A stretch of 64,000 bases of DNA, from the NCBI GenBank assembly GCA_937924685.1, contig CALEVN010000025.1, positions 62,001-126,000 of the forward strand, read 5' to 3'. Under the pieces are notes generated by a model. The model saw nothing but the letters and a program-made list of their open reading frames with translations, ran no database searches and was not told the DNA's origin. A program made the position numbers and the translations under genes. Every line of letters starts with the position of its first letter. Within the stretch, counting starts at the first letter, position 1. Of this stretch, positions 54,558 to 63,527 are shown piece by piece. Source of the DNA: an uncultured Candidatus Altimarinota bacterium (GTDB lineage: Bacteria; Patescibacteriota; Gracilibacteria; BD1-5; JAGOOR01).

Positions 54558-55169
54558 ATGAGTAATATGAAACATATGTATCTCTTTGTAGACACCATAT
54601 CGAATCCTTGTTACCTCGCAGTTTTTGATGAATCAAGAACTATCATTGATGGTCTGTTTTGGGAAGGCCAGAGAAAAGAATTTGATACCCTCATAGAGAC
54701 AATTGATGCACTCTTAAAAAAGAATAACATCTCCTACAAACAACTCTCAGGGATATGCAGCATAACTGGGCCTGGAAGCTTCACTGGCACGAGAGTCACT
54801 ACGCTCGTTATGAATGCCATAGCCTATGCATTTGAGACAAGGCTCTACCCCCTCTCAGTGGGAGACTTTTTTCACCTACAGAAATCCCCGCTCCCCTGGA
54901 TAACTCCTATCACAAAAAAGGAAGTATTACTCTGGACAGAAGATGAACCAAATAATTATATACTGACGGAGTTATCATGACTCGAAGATGGAGAATATAG
55001 TAGTGTGACGACAGTTGATCTCAATATGCCAAAAAGTACCATCCGAAAAGCAAAGAATTATGCCGCCGTGATAGCATGAATAACCTTGGATCATCCGGTT
55101 ATACGCATGCAATCAATCTACGCAAAAGAACCAAATATTACCCTAAAAGCTCAACATGCCATTTTTTAA
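54558..55169 (+). CDS. tsaB: tRNA threonylcarbamoyladenosine protein TsaB
   Basis: 203 codons. TsaB is the non-catalytic ASKHA partner of TsaD in t6A synthesis. LFVDTISNPCYLAVFD and GICSITGPGSFTGTRVTTL (the GPGSFTGxR motif) are diagnostic. Two UGA glycines in the C-terminal half. Shorter than the E. coli protein, missing the far C-terminus. It overlaps the PH-domain gene by 14 bases. tsaC and tsaD are not here. Confidence 0.9.
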
Positions 55170-55704
55170 ACAAGAATCAAATAATGAAATGGAGTGTATC
55201 TCCATTGGCCTCGAACCTGATGAACATCTCCATATGGTTGTCCGTAAACACTGGATCATATTCGTCGAGCTGGGCGCTTCTCTTTTGTTTCTATTAGCCA
55301 TGTGTGTGGGTATTTATTTTATAGGTGAGTTTGGCCACATACCGACTTTATTTACCGTCCTTACTATCGTTGGATTACTTATGATAGGATTCCAGTATGT
55401 TTTTCTCAACTGGGTAAACGATGAGCTCGATATACTTATACTCACGAATAAACGTGTTATAGCTCTCGAACAGATAAAATTTCTCGACAGAAAACTCTCC
55501 CAAGCAAGCATCGATCAAGTACAAGAAGTCAACGCATCTACCTCATGATTTCTGTGAAACATTCTGCATTATGGGAACCTCTCCATACAGACTGCTGGCG
55601 ATGCATCAGATTTTCACTTATCTCAAATAAGCGAATCTCTCGAAACTTCCAGAATAGTACATCGTTTTATCGATGAATACAGACATGAGCTTGATAAAGA
55701 ATAA
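55156..55704 (+). CDS. PH-domain membrane protein
   Basis: 182 codons. Two hydrophobic helices (starting HWIIFVELGASLLFLLAMCV and FTVLTIVGLLMIGFQYVFL) are followed by a bacterial PH-like domain (LDILILTNKRVIALEQIKFLDRKLSQASIDQVQEVNAS). This is a widespread bPH2-type layout of unknown role. Two UGA glycines in the C-terminal part. Starts within tsaB; ends two bases before ung. Confidence 0.75.
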
Positions 55705-55706
55705 TC

Positions 55707-56480
55707 ATGTCAGAAGTACGACTCGAACAGAGCTGGAAAGAAGCACTCAGAGATGAATTTGATAAAAAATACTTCATTGATTTATCGAAGTTTATAAAAG
55801 ATGAAATACTGTCTGGCCATACGGTATACCCTCATCCAAAAAATATTTTTACTGCACTCGATACAACTCCATTCCAGAAAGTAAAAGTCATCATCCTCGG
55901 GCAAGATCCCTATCACGGACCAGGGCAAGCGCATGGTCTCTCTTTCTCGGTTATGGAATGAGTGAGAAATCCTCCATCGCTTATGAATATTTTTAAGGAA
56001 ATAGAGAGTGAGAGAAAAATGGAATTATTACCCCCTTCTTGAAGGGGGACGGAACATCAGGAATGAAATAAGGGGGATTTTATTATCCATAAATCCTCAG
56101 TCACGCCTGAGGCGTGACAGCTCCTTCAAAAAGGAGCCTCGGGAGACCTCACCCGCTGGTCAGAACAAGGAGTCCTCCTCCTCAATACAACTCTGACAGT
56201 GCGAGCTGGTCAACCGATGTCACATGCAGGAAAAGGATGGGAAAATTTCACAGACGCGATCATAAAAACTCTCTCAGAAAAACGAGATTTCCTCATATTT
56301 CTGCTCTGGGGAAGTCATGCACAAAAAAAGAAATCCCTCATCGATACGAAGAAGCATAGTATCCTCGAAGCGCCTCACCCCTCTCCCCTCTCTGCACACC
56401 GTGGTTTTCTCGGTTGTGGCCACTTTGGCAAAACAAATGCTCTCCTGAGAGAGCATGGGTTAAGTGAGATAGTGTGGTAA
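55707..56480 (+). CDS. ung: Uracil-DNA glycosylase with an in-frame insertion
   Basis: 257 codons versus about 220 in most family 1 enzymes. Ung removes uracil from DNA. VIILGQDPYHGPGQAHGLSFSV contains the catalytic Asp and water-activating loop; NPPSLMNIFKEIES and GDLTRWSEQGVLLLNTTLTV follow, and HPSPLSAHRGFLGCGHFGKTN holds the uracil-binding and DNA-intercalation region. Between IES and GDLTRW there are about 45 residues where roughly 10 are expected. That stretch (56025-56145) has three palindromes in the DNA and low similarity to any Ung. All catalytic motifs are intact. It is described as a separate repeat. Confidence 0.9.
56025..56145. repeat. In-frame palindromic insertion inside ung
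   Basis: Three successive inverted repeats lie here: CCCCCTTC/GAAGGGGG (56031-56048), TCACGCC/GGCGTGA (56101-56117) and CTCCTT/AAGGAG (56121-56136). The segment adds about 35 codons, with three UGA, in a family loop that tolerates it. In-frame palindromic elements in genes resemble Rickettsia palindromic elements. Copies elsewhere in the genome are the test; none is seen elsewhere in this window. Confidence 0.6.
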
Positions 56481-56482
56481 AG

Positions 56483-57043
56483 CTACAAATCAAAGTCTTT
56501 TTTTACTTTCTCTGCAACATCTTTTGCAGAAATATCTGTATTATCAATTTTTAGATAGTGCGATTTTTGAAATTCATCGGGGTGACTATTAAAACGACAC
56601 GTTTTTTCAAAATTTAAGAGTTTCTCTTCTGATGCGATTGTATCTCTCTTGGAAGGTTTGTGCTCCAATCTGTGCGGAGTTTTATTTCTTTCCAATCTTA
56701 TGGAGATATCAGTTTTTAGCTCTATATAATACACTTTTCAGCCCTTTTCCATAAATATAGACTCTACTTCGTCGACAAAACGAATTGATTCTGGATCATC
56801 AAAATCTACAGCACCAGTAAAAATAATTCCGGGTAGATCTGATTCTGCAATGCCTTGAAAGAATGTCATGCGGAGCGAGTGTACCAACTTGCCAAAACTT
56901 GGATTATCCAGCTCAAAGAAATTTTTCACCATATCAATAGTCATATGGTTATGGAAAAGTTTATATCATGTAACTTTTTCTAATTCATGCCCAACAGTCA
57001 TTTTACCAACAGCTGGTGGACCGAATATGAATATAAATTTCAT
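56483..57043 (-). CDS. P-loop kinase-like ATPase
   Basis: 186 codons. The N-terminus FIFIFGPPAVGKMTVGHELE is a P-loop (GxxxxGK) with Met in place of Ser/Thr, resembling AAA_33/shikimate-kinase-like small kinases. KTLFHNHMTIDM-type (here KLFHNHMTIDM) and VYYIELKTDISIRLERNKTP follow the same family. Substrate unknown. Two UGA glycines. The start at 57043 is directly upstream of the tRNA gene cluster on the same strand. Confidence 0.68.
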
Positions 57044-57059
57044 AATTTTTGATTTTATT

Positions 57060-57082
57060 TAGTATCCTCAACAGGAATCGGA
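57060..57082 (-). pseudogene. tRNA 3' fragment (duplicate of tRNA-Arg end)
   Basis: The 22-base run from TATCCTC to GGACC repeats exactly the 3' part (T-arm and acceptor) of the tRNA-Arg at 57141-57214, but is followed by ACT instead of CCA. It is a tRNA-end duplication such as an att-site remnant leaves. Confidence 0.6.
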
Positions 57083-57140
57083 CCGGAGAAATGCCTTAAA
57101 TGGCATTTCGAGTGGTAATGGGACGATTTCTATATTCCTA

Positions 57141-57214
57141 TGGTATCCTCAACAGGAATCGGACCTGTATTTGCTCGTTAGGAGTGAGCCGTTCTTCCAT
57201 TAAACTATGAGGAT
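57141..57214 (-). tRNA. tRNA-Arg(CCU)
   Basis: 74 bases including an encoded CCA. On the minus strand: acceptor ATCCTCA pairs with TGAGGAT, the D-arm is TAGTTTAATGGAAGAAC, the anticodon loop is CTCCTAA (anticodon CCU, reading AGG) closed by GCTC/GAGC with one A-C mismatch, and the T-arm ACAGG/CCTGT with loop TCCGATT is intact. It closely resembles E. coli argW. A UCA-anticodon tRNA-Gly, which would explain the code, is not in the window. Confidence 0.92.
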
Positions 57215-57227
57215 ATGTACTCTGAAT

Positions 57228-57294
57228 GGTGTCCCACCAGCAGGGGAGAAATGCCTTGAATCTGCCTGCCGGCAGGCAGGTAAACTACAAGGAC
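57228..57294 (-). pseudogene. Degenerate tRNA remnant with an 18-base palindrome
   Basis: On the minus strand it begins GTCCTTGTAGTTTA, like a tRNA 5' end, and finishes GGGACACCA, like a tRNA 3' end with CCA. The 67 bases between do not fold as a tRNA: the interior holds an 18-base perfect palindrome (57262-57279, CTGCCTGCC/GGCAGGCAG) and a copy of GAGAAATGCCTT also found at 57086. I read it as a tRNA broken by insertion. Confidence 0.45.
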
Positions 57295-57447
57295 GTACCC
57301 CCAGTATAGGGAAAAGAAAAAAAGGAAAAGAGTAAAAATTGAGATTTTTTCACTATATTGGAGAGAAGTCTAGTCATATCAGACTCTTTCTATTGTCTAT
57401 ATGTTTCTTCTCGCACAAAAAGAGAGTATTATTATAGTATCACGAAC

Positions 57448-59895
57448 ATGTCGCTCGAACTCGCATTTCTCTTCTTTATACTCATCATCGTCCCTTCTTT
57501 TGGGACTGTTTTTGTGTACTTGTACAAGAGAAATGTCGACCAGAAGCGTTGCATGGAAAAAGTATATCTCCAAATTCTCATACCTCGTAAGGATTCTGAC
57601 GCCGATGCAAAACAGGATAATTCAAAAGACTTCAAAGACTACATCGGTCTCATGGAGCAGCTCCTTGCTGCTATGAACTCTCTCTATTCTGGTAAGATGA
57701 TGAGTAAACTCCGAGGACAGCACACTTTTTCTCTCGAATATATCGCCTACAAAAATCAGATATATTTTCACATGGTCGTCCCGAGAAAATATCAGGGGTT
57801 GGTAGAAAAACAAGTCACGAGCTTCTTTTCTGACGCGGTCATAGAAGAAGTCGAAGAAATCAATCTTTTTGAAGGAGAGCATCTCCACTATGCGACAGAG
57901 TGTCTCACGCTCGGTCATGACTATATTTTCCCGATCAAGACACATCAAAAACTCGAATCCGATCCTATCAACAATATCACCAATGCTCTCTCTAAGCTCG
58001 ATGAAGACGAGGGGTGTATGATACAGATCATGCTCCGTCCGACAGACAATCACTGGCAAAAACATGCGAGTAAACATGCGAGCCATATGCAAAAACACGG
58101 ACACCATAGTGGTTTTAGTCCTCTTGATCTCATAAAAGGATTTATCAATTTTTGGAAGACAGATACGAAAGATGAACATAAACATGAAGAAAAAGAAGGA
58201 CCAAGTGCTCTCGAGTCAGAAGAAGTCAAACTGATTGATGAAAAGAGTAAAAAAATCGGCTACGATACAATTATCCGCGTCATGACAGTTGCTCGCGATC
58301 ATCACGAGTGCGAGATCCAGATGAAAAATATCATGTCATCATTTGAGCAATTCCGTAGCCCTGATACCAACCATTTTCATGAGACTCATGAGCATGCGAG
58401 TGCGCGGACAGTCAGAAATATCATCTATCGTACTTTCTCTCGTCCCGGATGGAAAAAATGGAAACCTATGATTCTCAATGTCGAAGAAATCGCTTCTATT
58501 TTCCACTTTCCTCACTCAAAATATAATCCAACGCCTGAAATCAAATGGCAGAAATTTAAAATCGTCAAAGCTCCTGATAATCTCCCAAAAGAGGGTATCC
58601 TCCTCGGACACAATATATACCGTGGGAAAAAAGTCCCTGTCTATATGAAAGCTGAAGATCGGATGCGCCATTTTTATATTATCGGTCAGACAGGTACCGG
58701 TAAAACAACTGAACTTGAAGCTATGGCACGACAGGATGCGAAGCTCGGTCACGGCATGGCTGTCATGGATCCTCATGGAGATTTCGCAAGTGGACTCCTC
58801 CCTCATATCCCTCGTAGTCGGGCTGATGATGTCATCTATTTCAATCCGAGCGATACCGCACGCCCGATGGGCCTCAATTTGCTCGAAGCGCGTGATGCAG
58901 ATGAACGTGAATTTATAGCACAAGACGCTAATAAGATGATGCTCAAACTCTTCTGAAGTGAAGTCTTTGGACCACGTATACAGGATTACTTTTTGAATGG
59001 TGTCCATACACTCATGGAATATCCTGCTGGAGGCGCTCTCACTGATATTGTACGTCTCTTCACGGATGATAATTTCCAGATGGAGCGTCGTCGCACACTC
59101 CAGAATAAAATCGTAAAATCCTGGTGGGACTATACCTATGCCGCCATGGGCGATCGCGAGAAAAAAGAAATGATCCCCTACTTCCAAGCGAAATTTTCAG
59201 GTTTTATCACCAATGAACTCCTCCGAAATATTATCGGTCAGACAAAAAGTTCTTTTCAGATCGATGACATCATGAACACAGGAAAAATCCTCCTCATCAA
59301 TCTCTCAAAAGGTATACTCGGAGACCTCAATTCAAAGCTTCTTGGTATGATTTTTGTCACGAAAATCCAGGGCGCCGCTATGGCACGACAAAAAATCGAT
59401 AAGGAACTCCGAAGAGATTTTTATTTTTATATTGATGAGTTTCAAAACTTCGTCACAGACTCGATCGAATCCATCCTCTCAGAAGCTCGTAAATATCGCT
59501 TATCACTCAATGTCGGACATCAATACCTCTCTCAGCTCGAACAATCAGATGCTCTCACCAAGAGTTCTGTGAATCTCAAAAATGCCATCTTTGGTAACGT
59601 CGGTACGATGATGAGCTATAAAGTTGGTGCTGAAGATGCTGAAAAACTCGAAAAAGAATTTGCACCAAATTTTTCTGGAGGTGACCTCGTCAATATGGAT
59701 AAACACAAGGGCGTGATGCGTCTGATGATCGATGGACAAGTCTCTCGTGCATTTAGTATAATACCAGAAAATATATATCTGGACAAAGGCGATCCAAAAC
59801 TCATGCGTGCCTATATGGAACTCTCTCGTCTCAAATACGGTCGCGAAAAAGAATTCGTCAATCGTGAGATTTTATTCAGAATAGGTGCTCCTTAA
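57448..59895 (+). CDS. TraD/VirD4-like type IV coupling ATPase
   Basis: 815 codons. An N-terminal membrane segment (LAFLFFILIIVPSFGTVFVY) precedes about 380 residues that resemble the CPR-specific DUF8128-like region, then the motor: HFYIIGQTGTGKTTELEAMA (Walker A), GMAVMDPHGDFASGLL, a UGA glycine in LF-G-SEVFGPRIQDYF, FSGFITNELLRNIIGQ and YFYIDEFQNFVTDS (Walker B). A His-rich linker (HASKHASHMQKHGHHSG) and Lys/Glu stretches are seen near residue 210. Such proteins couple DNA or protein substrates to a secretion channel. It pairs functionally with the VirB4-like gene at 16 kb. Confidence 0.87.
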
Positions 59896-59907
59896 GAAGT
59901 ATTATCT

Positions 59908-60783
59908 ATGATAAAAAAAGTACTTATATTTGCTCTCCTGCCGCTCCTGTCTCCCCTATCAATATATGCGGAGTGTCAGGCAAGTGTGGCGTGTCCAAAT
60001 AAAGATGATGCTATCTGAAACAGCTGTTACAGTAAGTGACAATTTTCCTATGAGTGTAGCGTCGCCAGTACATGTCTCGGTCAAAAATACGGTGCAGACT
60101 ACTGGAATTTTGACACCAGCAAGCAGCTCATCATCACTCATGACATGAGCAAGTATCCAGACCTCGGAAAAACAGGAGGAGGTCTCAATTTCGATGACGT
60201 ACATAAAATCTACGAAAAAACCCAGAATAACATCATGAATTGTTCTATTCTCAAATCCAAGTACACACTCCACAAAAAACTCATCGACGACTACAAAATA
60301 AAGTGAAAAGCAAAAGCAATCCTCGAAGAAGCCAATAAAACAATAGAAAAACAAATCAACGAACAAAAATGCATACCTCCAAGAGATGGTGATAAAATAT
60401 ATAACTCAAAGGATTTGCTCGACTCTCTCAGCTATGAAGAATGCGTCTATACGATGTATCTCTCCTACTACTCTGCCGTCTGTGACAGAAATATCAGCTC
60501 ATGTACAACAGGAAAACAGATCTATACAGCCAATGAAGCACGTCAGGTTATACAAACTGAGAACAATAAAATGGCCGAGGAGTCTGATCTTTCTCAAAAA
60601 GCGCTCACAACAGCACTTTCACTCTATGAAAATTTTGAGAGGACGTATATAGCTCATATACTCCTCGAACTCATAGAAATAGAGCTCACAGAAGATAAGA
60701 GATTTATGGGCGTAGCAGTCAAAGCGCTGATGCAATGGGTATCCCTCTCAAATAATGCCCAGAGAGCAACGAGTGGACGATAA
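59908..60783 (+). CDS. Secreted Cys-containing helical protein
   Basis: 291 codons. Signal peptide IKKVLIFALLPLLSPLSIY followed by AECQASVACPNKDD, with nine or more cysteines in the first 170 residues (for example SCYSKG, YECSVASTCLG). The rest is helical and ends with FMGVAVKALMQWVSLSNN. Two UGA glycines early on. It begins 12 bases after the TraD-like gene and is probably in its operon, so it may be secreted or a periplasmic part of that machine. No family recognised. Confidence 0.62.
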
Positions 60784-60915
60784 TCGAGTTTTTCGCTTTA
60801 CTTCGGCAAAAGATATACTATACTGTGTTGGTCGTCAGGTGAAACGTGTTTACAGAGTGGGTTTTCCGCAAAGTGGCGTTTTAGATGTCGATATTTATTT
60901 TTTCTTTTTTCAGTT

Positions 60916-61263
60916 ATGGGCAAACGCCTTTTTGTCGGAAATCTTCCGTATCGTGTTAGTGCTGACCAGCTCCGAGAAATTTTTTCTCAGAATGGTGAAG
61001 TAGTTGATGTTTTTATTCCTCTCGATAGAGAGACACGACGACCTCGTGGTTTCGCTCTCGTAGAAATGTCTACAGAAGAAGAAGCAAACGCTGCTATCGA
61101 AGCACACAACGGTAAAACAGAAATTTCTGATGACCGCGGACCTCGTGTTATGACTGTCAATGAAGCTCGTCCAAAAGAAGAGCGTCCTGCAGGCGGTGGA
61201 TTCGGTGGTGGAAATCGTGGTGGTAATGGTGGTGGAAATCGTGACAGCGGTAATCGTTGGTAA
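60916..61263 (+). CDS. RRM RNA-binding protein with Gly-rich tail
   Basis: 115 codons without UGA. RNP2 (RLFVGNLPYRV) and RNP1 (RGFALVEM) of an RNA-recognition motif, then a tail GGGFGGGNRGGNGGGNRD. All tail glycines use GGN codons, none UGA. Similar cyanobacterial Rbp proteins respond to cold. The tail could mediate phase separation or RNA contacts. Strong terminator downstream. Confidence 0.93.
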   Translation: MGKRLFVGNLPYRVSADQLREIFSQNGEVVDVFIPLDRETRRPRGFALVEMSTEEEANAAIEAHNGKTEISDDRGPRVMTVNEARPKEERPAGGGFGGGNRGGNGGGNRDSGNRW

Positions 61264-61286
61264 GATTTTTTTCCTAAATCCAAAAC

Positions 61287-61313
61287 ACTGCTCCCTTCGG
61301 GAGCAGTTTTTTT
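61287..61313 (+). terminator. Rho-independent terminator
   Basis: Stem ACTGCTCCC / GGGAGCAGT with the stable tetraloop TTCG, then seven T, 23 bases after the RRM gene. Confidence 0.93.
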
Positions 61314-61402
61314 ATGCATTTATGATTCTAAAAGTATAGAGAGTCTTTCTTGAAAAATATCCAAAGAATTTAGAATGGCCATACTTATTTCCTATTTTCT
61401 CT

Positions 61403-61846
61403 ATGAAAAAATATATTCTCCTTGCCAGTATGACACTTTTCCTCGCAGCATGTGGAACTCAGACTCGCCCAATTGTCGCTCCAGTTACTCCTACAGTGGA
61501 TGATACCAAAACACAACCAGAAACAGTTCTTCCAGAGGCTGAAAATCCAACTTCTGCACCAAAAGAAACTCTTAACCCTGGAACAAAAACACCAACTCCG
61601 ACTGCACCAACTCCTTCTGCCAAATCTTATACTGCTGCCGAAGTCGCAACACATAGCAACGCTTCAAGTTGTTGGCTTATCCTTGATGGTCGTGTTTTCG
61701 ATGTTACGAAATTTATACCAAATCATCCAGGTGGTGATGCTATCCTCCGTGGCTGTGGAAAAGATGCGACACAGATGTTCTCAGGACATCCAGCCAGCGC
61801 AAAAGCTATGAAAGAACAATTCTATATTGGCGATCTCAAATCATAA
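61403..61846 (+). CDS. Cytochrome b5-like heme-binding lipoprotein
   Basis: 147 codons without UGA. Signal peptide and lipobox (MTLFLAA-C) then a Pro/Thr-rich linker (about residues 20-72). The C-terminal domain is cytochrome b5-like: AAEVATHSNASSCWLILDGRVFD, KFIPNHPGGDAILRGCGKDAT, the H-P-G-G heme motif, and HPASAKAMKEQFYIG with the second axial His region. It sits on the cell surface. What it passes electrons to is unknown; respiratory genes are absent from the window. Confidence 0.88.
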   Translation: MKKYILLASMTLFLAACGTQTRPIVAPVTPTVDDTKTQPETVLPEAENPTSAPKETLNPGTKTPTPTAPTPSAKSYTAAEVATHSNASSCWLILDGRVFDVTKFIPNHPGGDAILRGCGKDATQMFSGHPASAKAMKEQFYIGDLKS

Positions 61847-61861
61847 TTCTTTCTTTTCAAA

Positions 61862-61891
61862 AAACTCCCCAATTTCTGGGGAGTTTTTTTG
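61862..61891. terminator. Bidirectional terminator
   Basis: Stem ACTCCCC / GGGGAGT with an A-run before and a T-run after, shared by the convergent cytochrome b5-like and SPFH genes. Confidence 0.87.
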
Positions 61892-61902
61892 TGGTGTATT
61901 TT

Positions 61903-62703
61903 TTATTTACTCATTTTCTCAGCAATCTTTGGGAGGAGATTATTGAGCCCATCAATAGCACGAAGCGTCTCTACGGGCACCATCCAAACAGTTGTATTTG
62001 AATCATCAGATGATATATCATTGATAGACTGAAGTGTTCGAAGGTGAAGGGCTCCTGGTGTTGTACCGAGCATAGCAGCAGCTTGGGCAAGTTTTTCTGA
62101 AGCCAGAAGTTCACCCTCAGCATCTATGATCTTTGCGCGTTTTTCACGTTCTGCTTCTGCTTGTTTACTCATGGTGCGCTTGAGGGATTCTGGGAGATTG
62201 AGATCCTTGAGCTCGACTGAGTGAATATTTACACCCCAGGCTTCAGATTTTTCATCAACAATAGTCTTGATTCTGTTACTGGCTTCTTCTTTGTTTGAGA
62301 GAAGTTCATCGAGCTCAAACTGACCAACGATATTTCGCATCGTCGTCATAGCAAATTGCATGATCGCATATTCGAGATCTCGAACATTCACCACAGATCG
62401 CATAGCATCATCGATAGCGTAATAGAGAACAGCATTGATAGTGAGTGAGACATTGTCTTTACTCATCGCTTCCTGAGAGGGTACATCGACAGCTCGCTCA
62501 CGCATATCCACCTTTGTCATAGTCTGGATAAAAGGTATGATAAAGCGCAAACCGGGCTCTGAAACACGAGAAAATTTACCAAGAGTAAAAACAACGCCCT
62601 TTTCATATTGGTCAACGATACGTATAGCGAGAGGTCAGAGAACCACACACGCTATAATGAGAAGTGGGAAACCACCACCGAGCAAGAGAGCAAGCATTTC
62701 CAT
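61903..62703 (-). CDS. SPFH/stomatin-like (slipin) membrane protein
   Basis: 266 codons. One N-terminal membrane segment (GGGFPLLIIACVVLGPLAI, with one UGA glycine) and an SPFH/band-7 domain: RIVDQYEKGVVFTLGKF, SEPGLRFIIPFI, VDMRERAVDVPSQEAM, SLTINAVLYYAIDDAMRSV. The coiled-coil C-terminus follows (KRTMSKQAEAEREKRAKIIDAEGELLASEKLAQAA). Slipins organise membrane microdomains and often pair with NfeD proteases, not found here. Start at the ATG of MEMLALLL. Confidence 0.94.
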
Positions 62704-62729
62704 TGGGAAAATATTATAAATAAACGGAA

Positions 62730-63521
62730 TTATACTACTCAAAACGGTTTTGAAGTCCAGAATTTTTTATCCATGCTCTGAATCCTTTTTGCTATTCACG
62801 AACCTATCTCTGAATCTAGTGGAGCATCTGAGAAAGACAATGAAATGTTGATTCACAATACAATACGTGCAAAACAAGAAGGCAAAAATTCATTCATCTT
62901 ATCACCCAAAACAGACTGGATTTTTACATTTCTTATGACGATAGTCTGGGCTACATTTTCTACATCAAATTCATCGCTCTTCATCGGCCCTGAACGACCA
63001 AATAATGCATAAAATTTTCTCTTATGATTCTTTAATTTTGGATGTTTGGCCAAGATATCAGCATTCATTTTTTTCTGAGCTAATATCCTCATCCATGCGA
63101 CGATACCAAAAAAATCATCTTGTAATAAATACTTTCCACAATACAAAACATATAATAAACTTTCTAGAAAGGGGAAAATTGCAGCATTGTCTGAATGAAA
63201 ACAATCTACATTTCATAGCGAAAAATCACAGTTCATAGGCGCAGCACATCATCCTCCAGTTATTTCATGACACGCCCCACATTTTTTTGATCGAATAATT
63301 TTTGACAATGACACTAATTCTCTACATGGTCTACTGAGATGGGTCATTAATCTCGCATATGCCAATCCTCTATCTTCATTGTCTCAATAAATGTAGGAAG
63401 GGGTACTTTGTACTTTATTAATAATCGTACTTTCATACGGCATGCGTCCTTCGTCATACAAGTATTGTATACCTGGGATTCATAAATCTAAAATACTGTC
63501 TGCTGTTTCCGCTAAAATCAT
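62730..63521 (-). CDS. Hypothetical protein with Cys cluster
   Basis: 263 codons with six in-frame UGA, ending in TAA. No family recognised. Residues about 83-108 hold a Cys-rich patch, KKCGACHEITGGGCAAPMNC, which could bind zinc. The second half is soluble and helical. It lies six bases after the stop of the RumA-type gene on the same strand, so operon membership is likely. A long shadow frame on the other strand was rejected. Confidence 0.55.
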
Positions 63522-63527
63522 ATACTT

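Larger units (their letters stand above)
57044..57447. other. 404-base tRNA-bearing gap
   Basis: This gap between the P-loop kinase and the TraD-like gene holds, on the minus strand, the tRNA-Arg, a 3' tRNA fragment, a broken tRNA-like remnant and palindromes. The remaining 57295-57447 is AT-rich and probably carries the promoter of the TraD-like gene; no gene is visible in it. Confidence 0.5.

Noticed and set aside
56274..56456. Minus strand frame antisense to the ung 3' end
   Set aside because: The + strand HPSPLSA motif region is conserved; this frame is a shadow.
62774..63012. Short + strand frame opposite the Cys-cluster protein
   Set aside because: The minus frame is much longer, is spaced like an operon with the methylase gene and has better composition.
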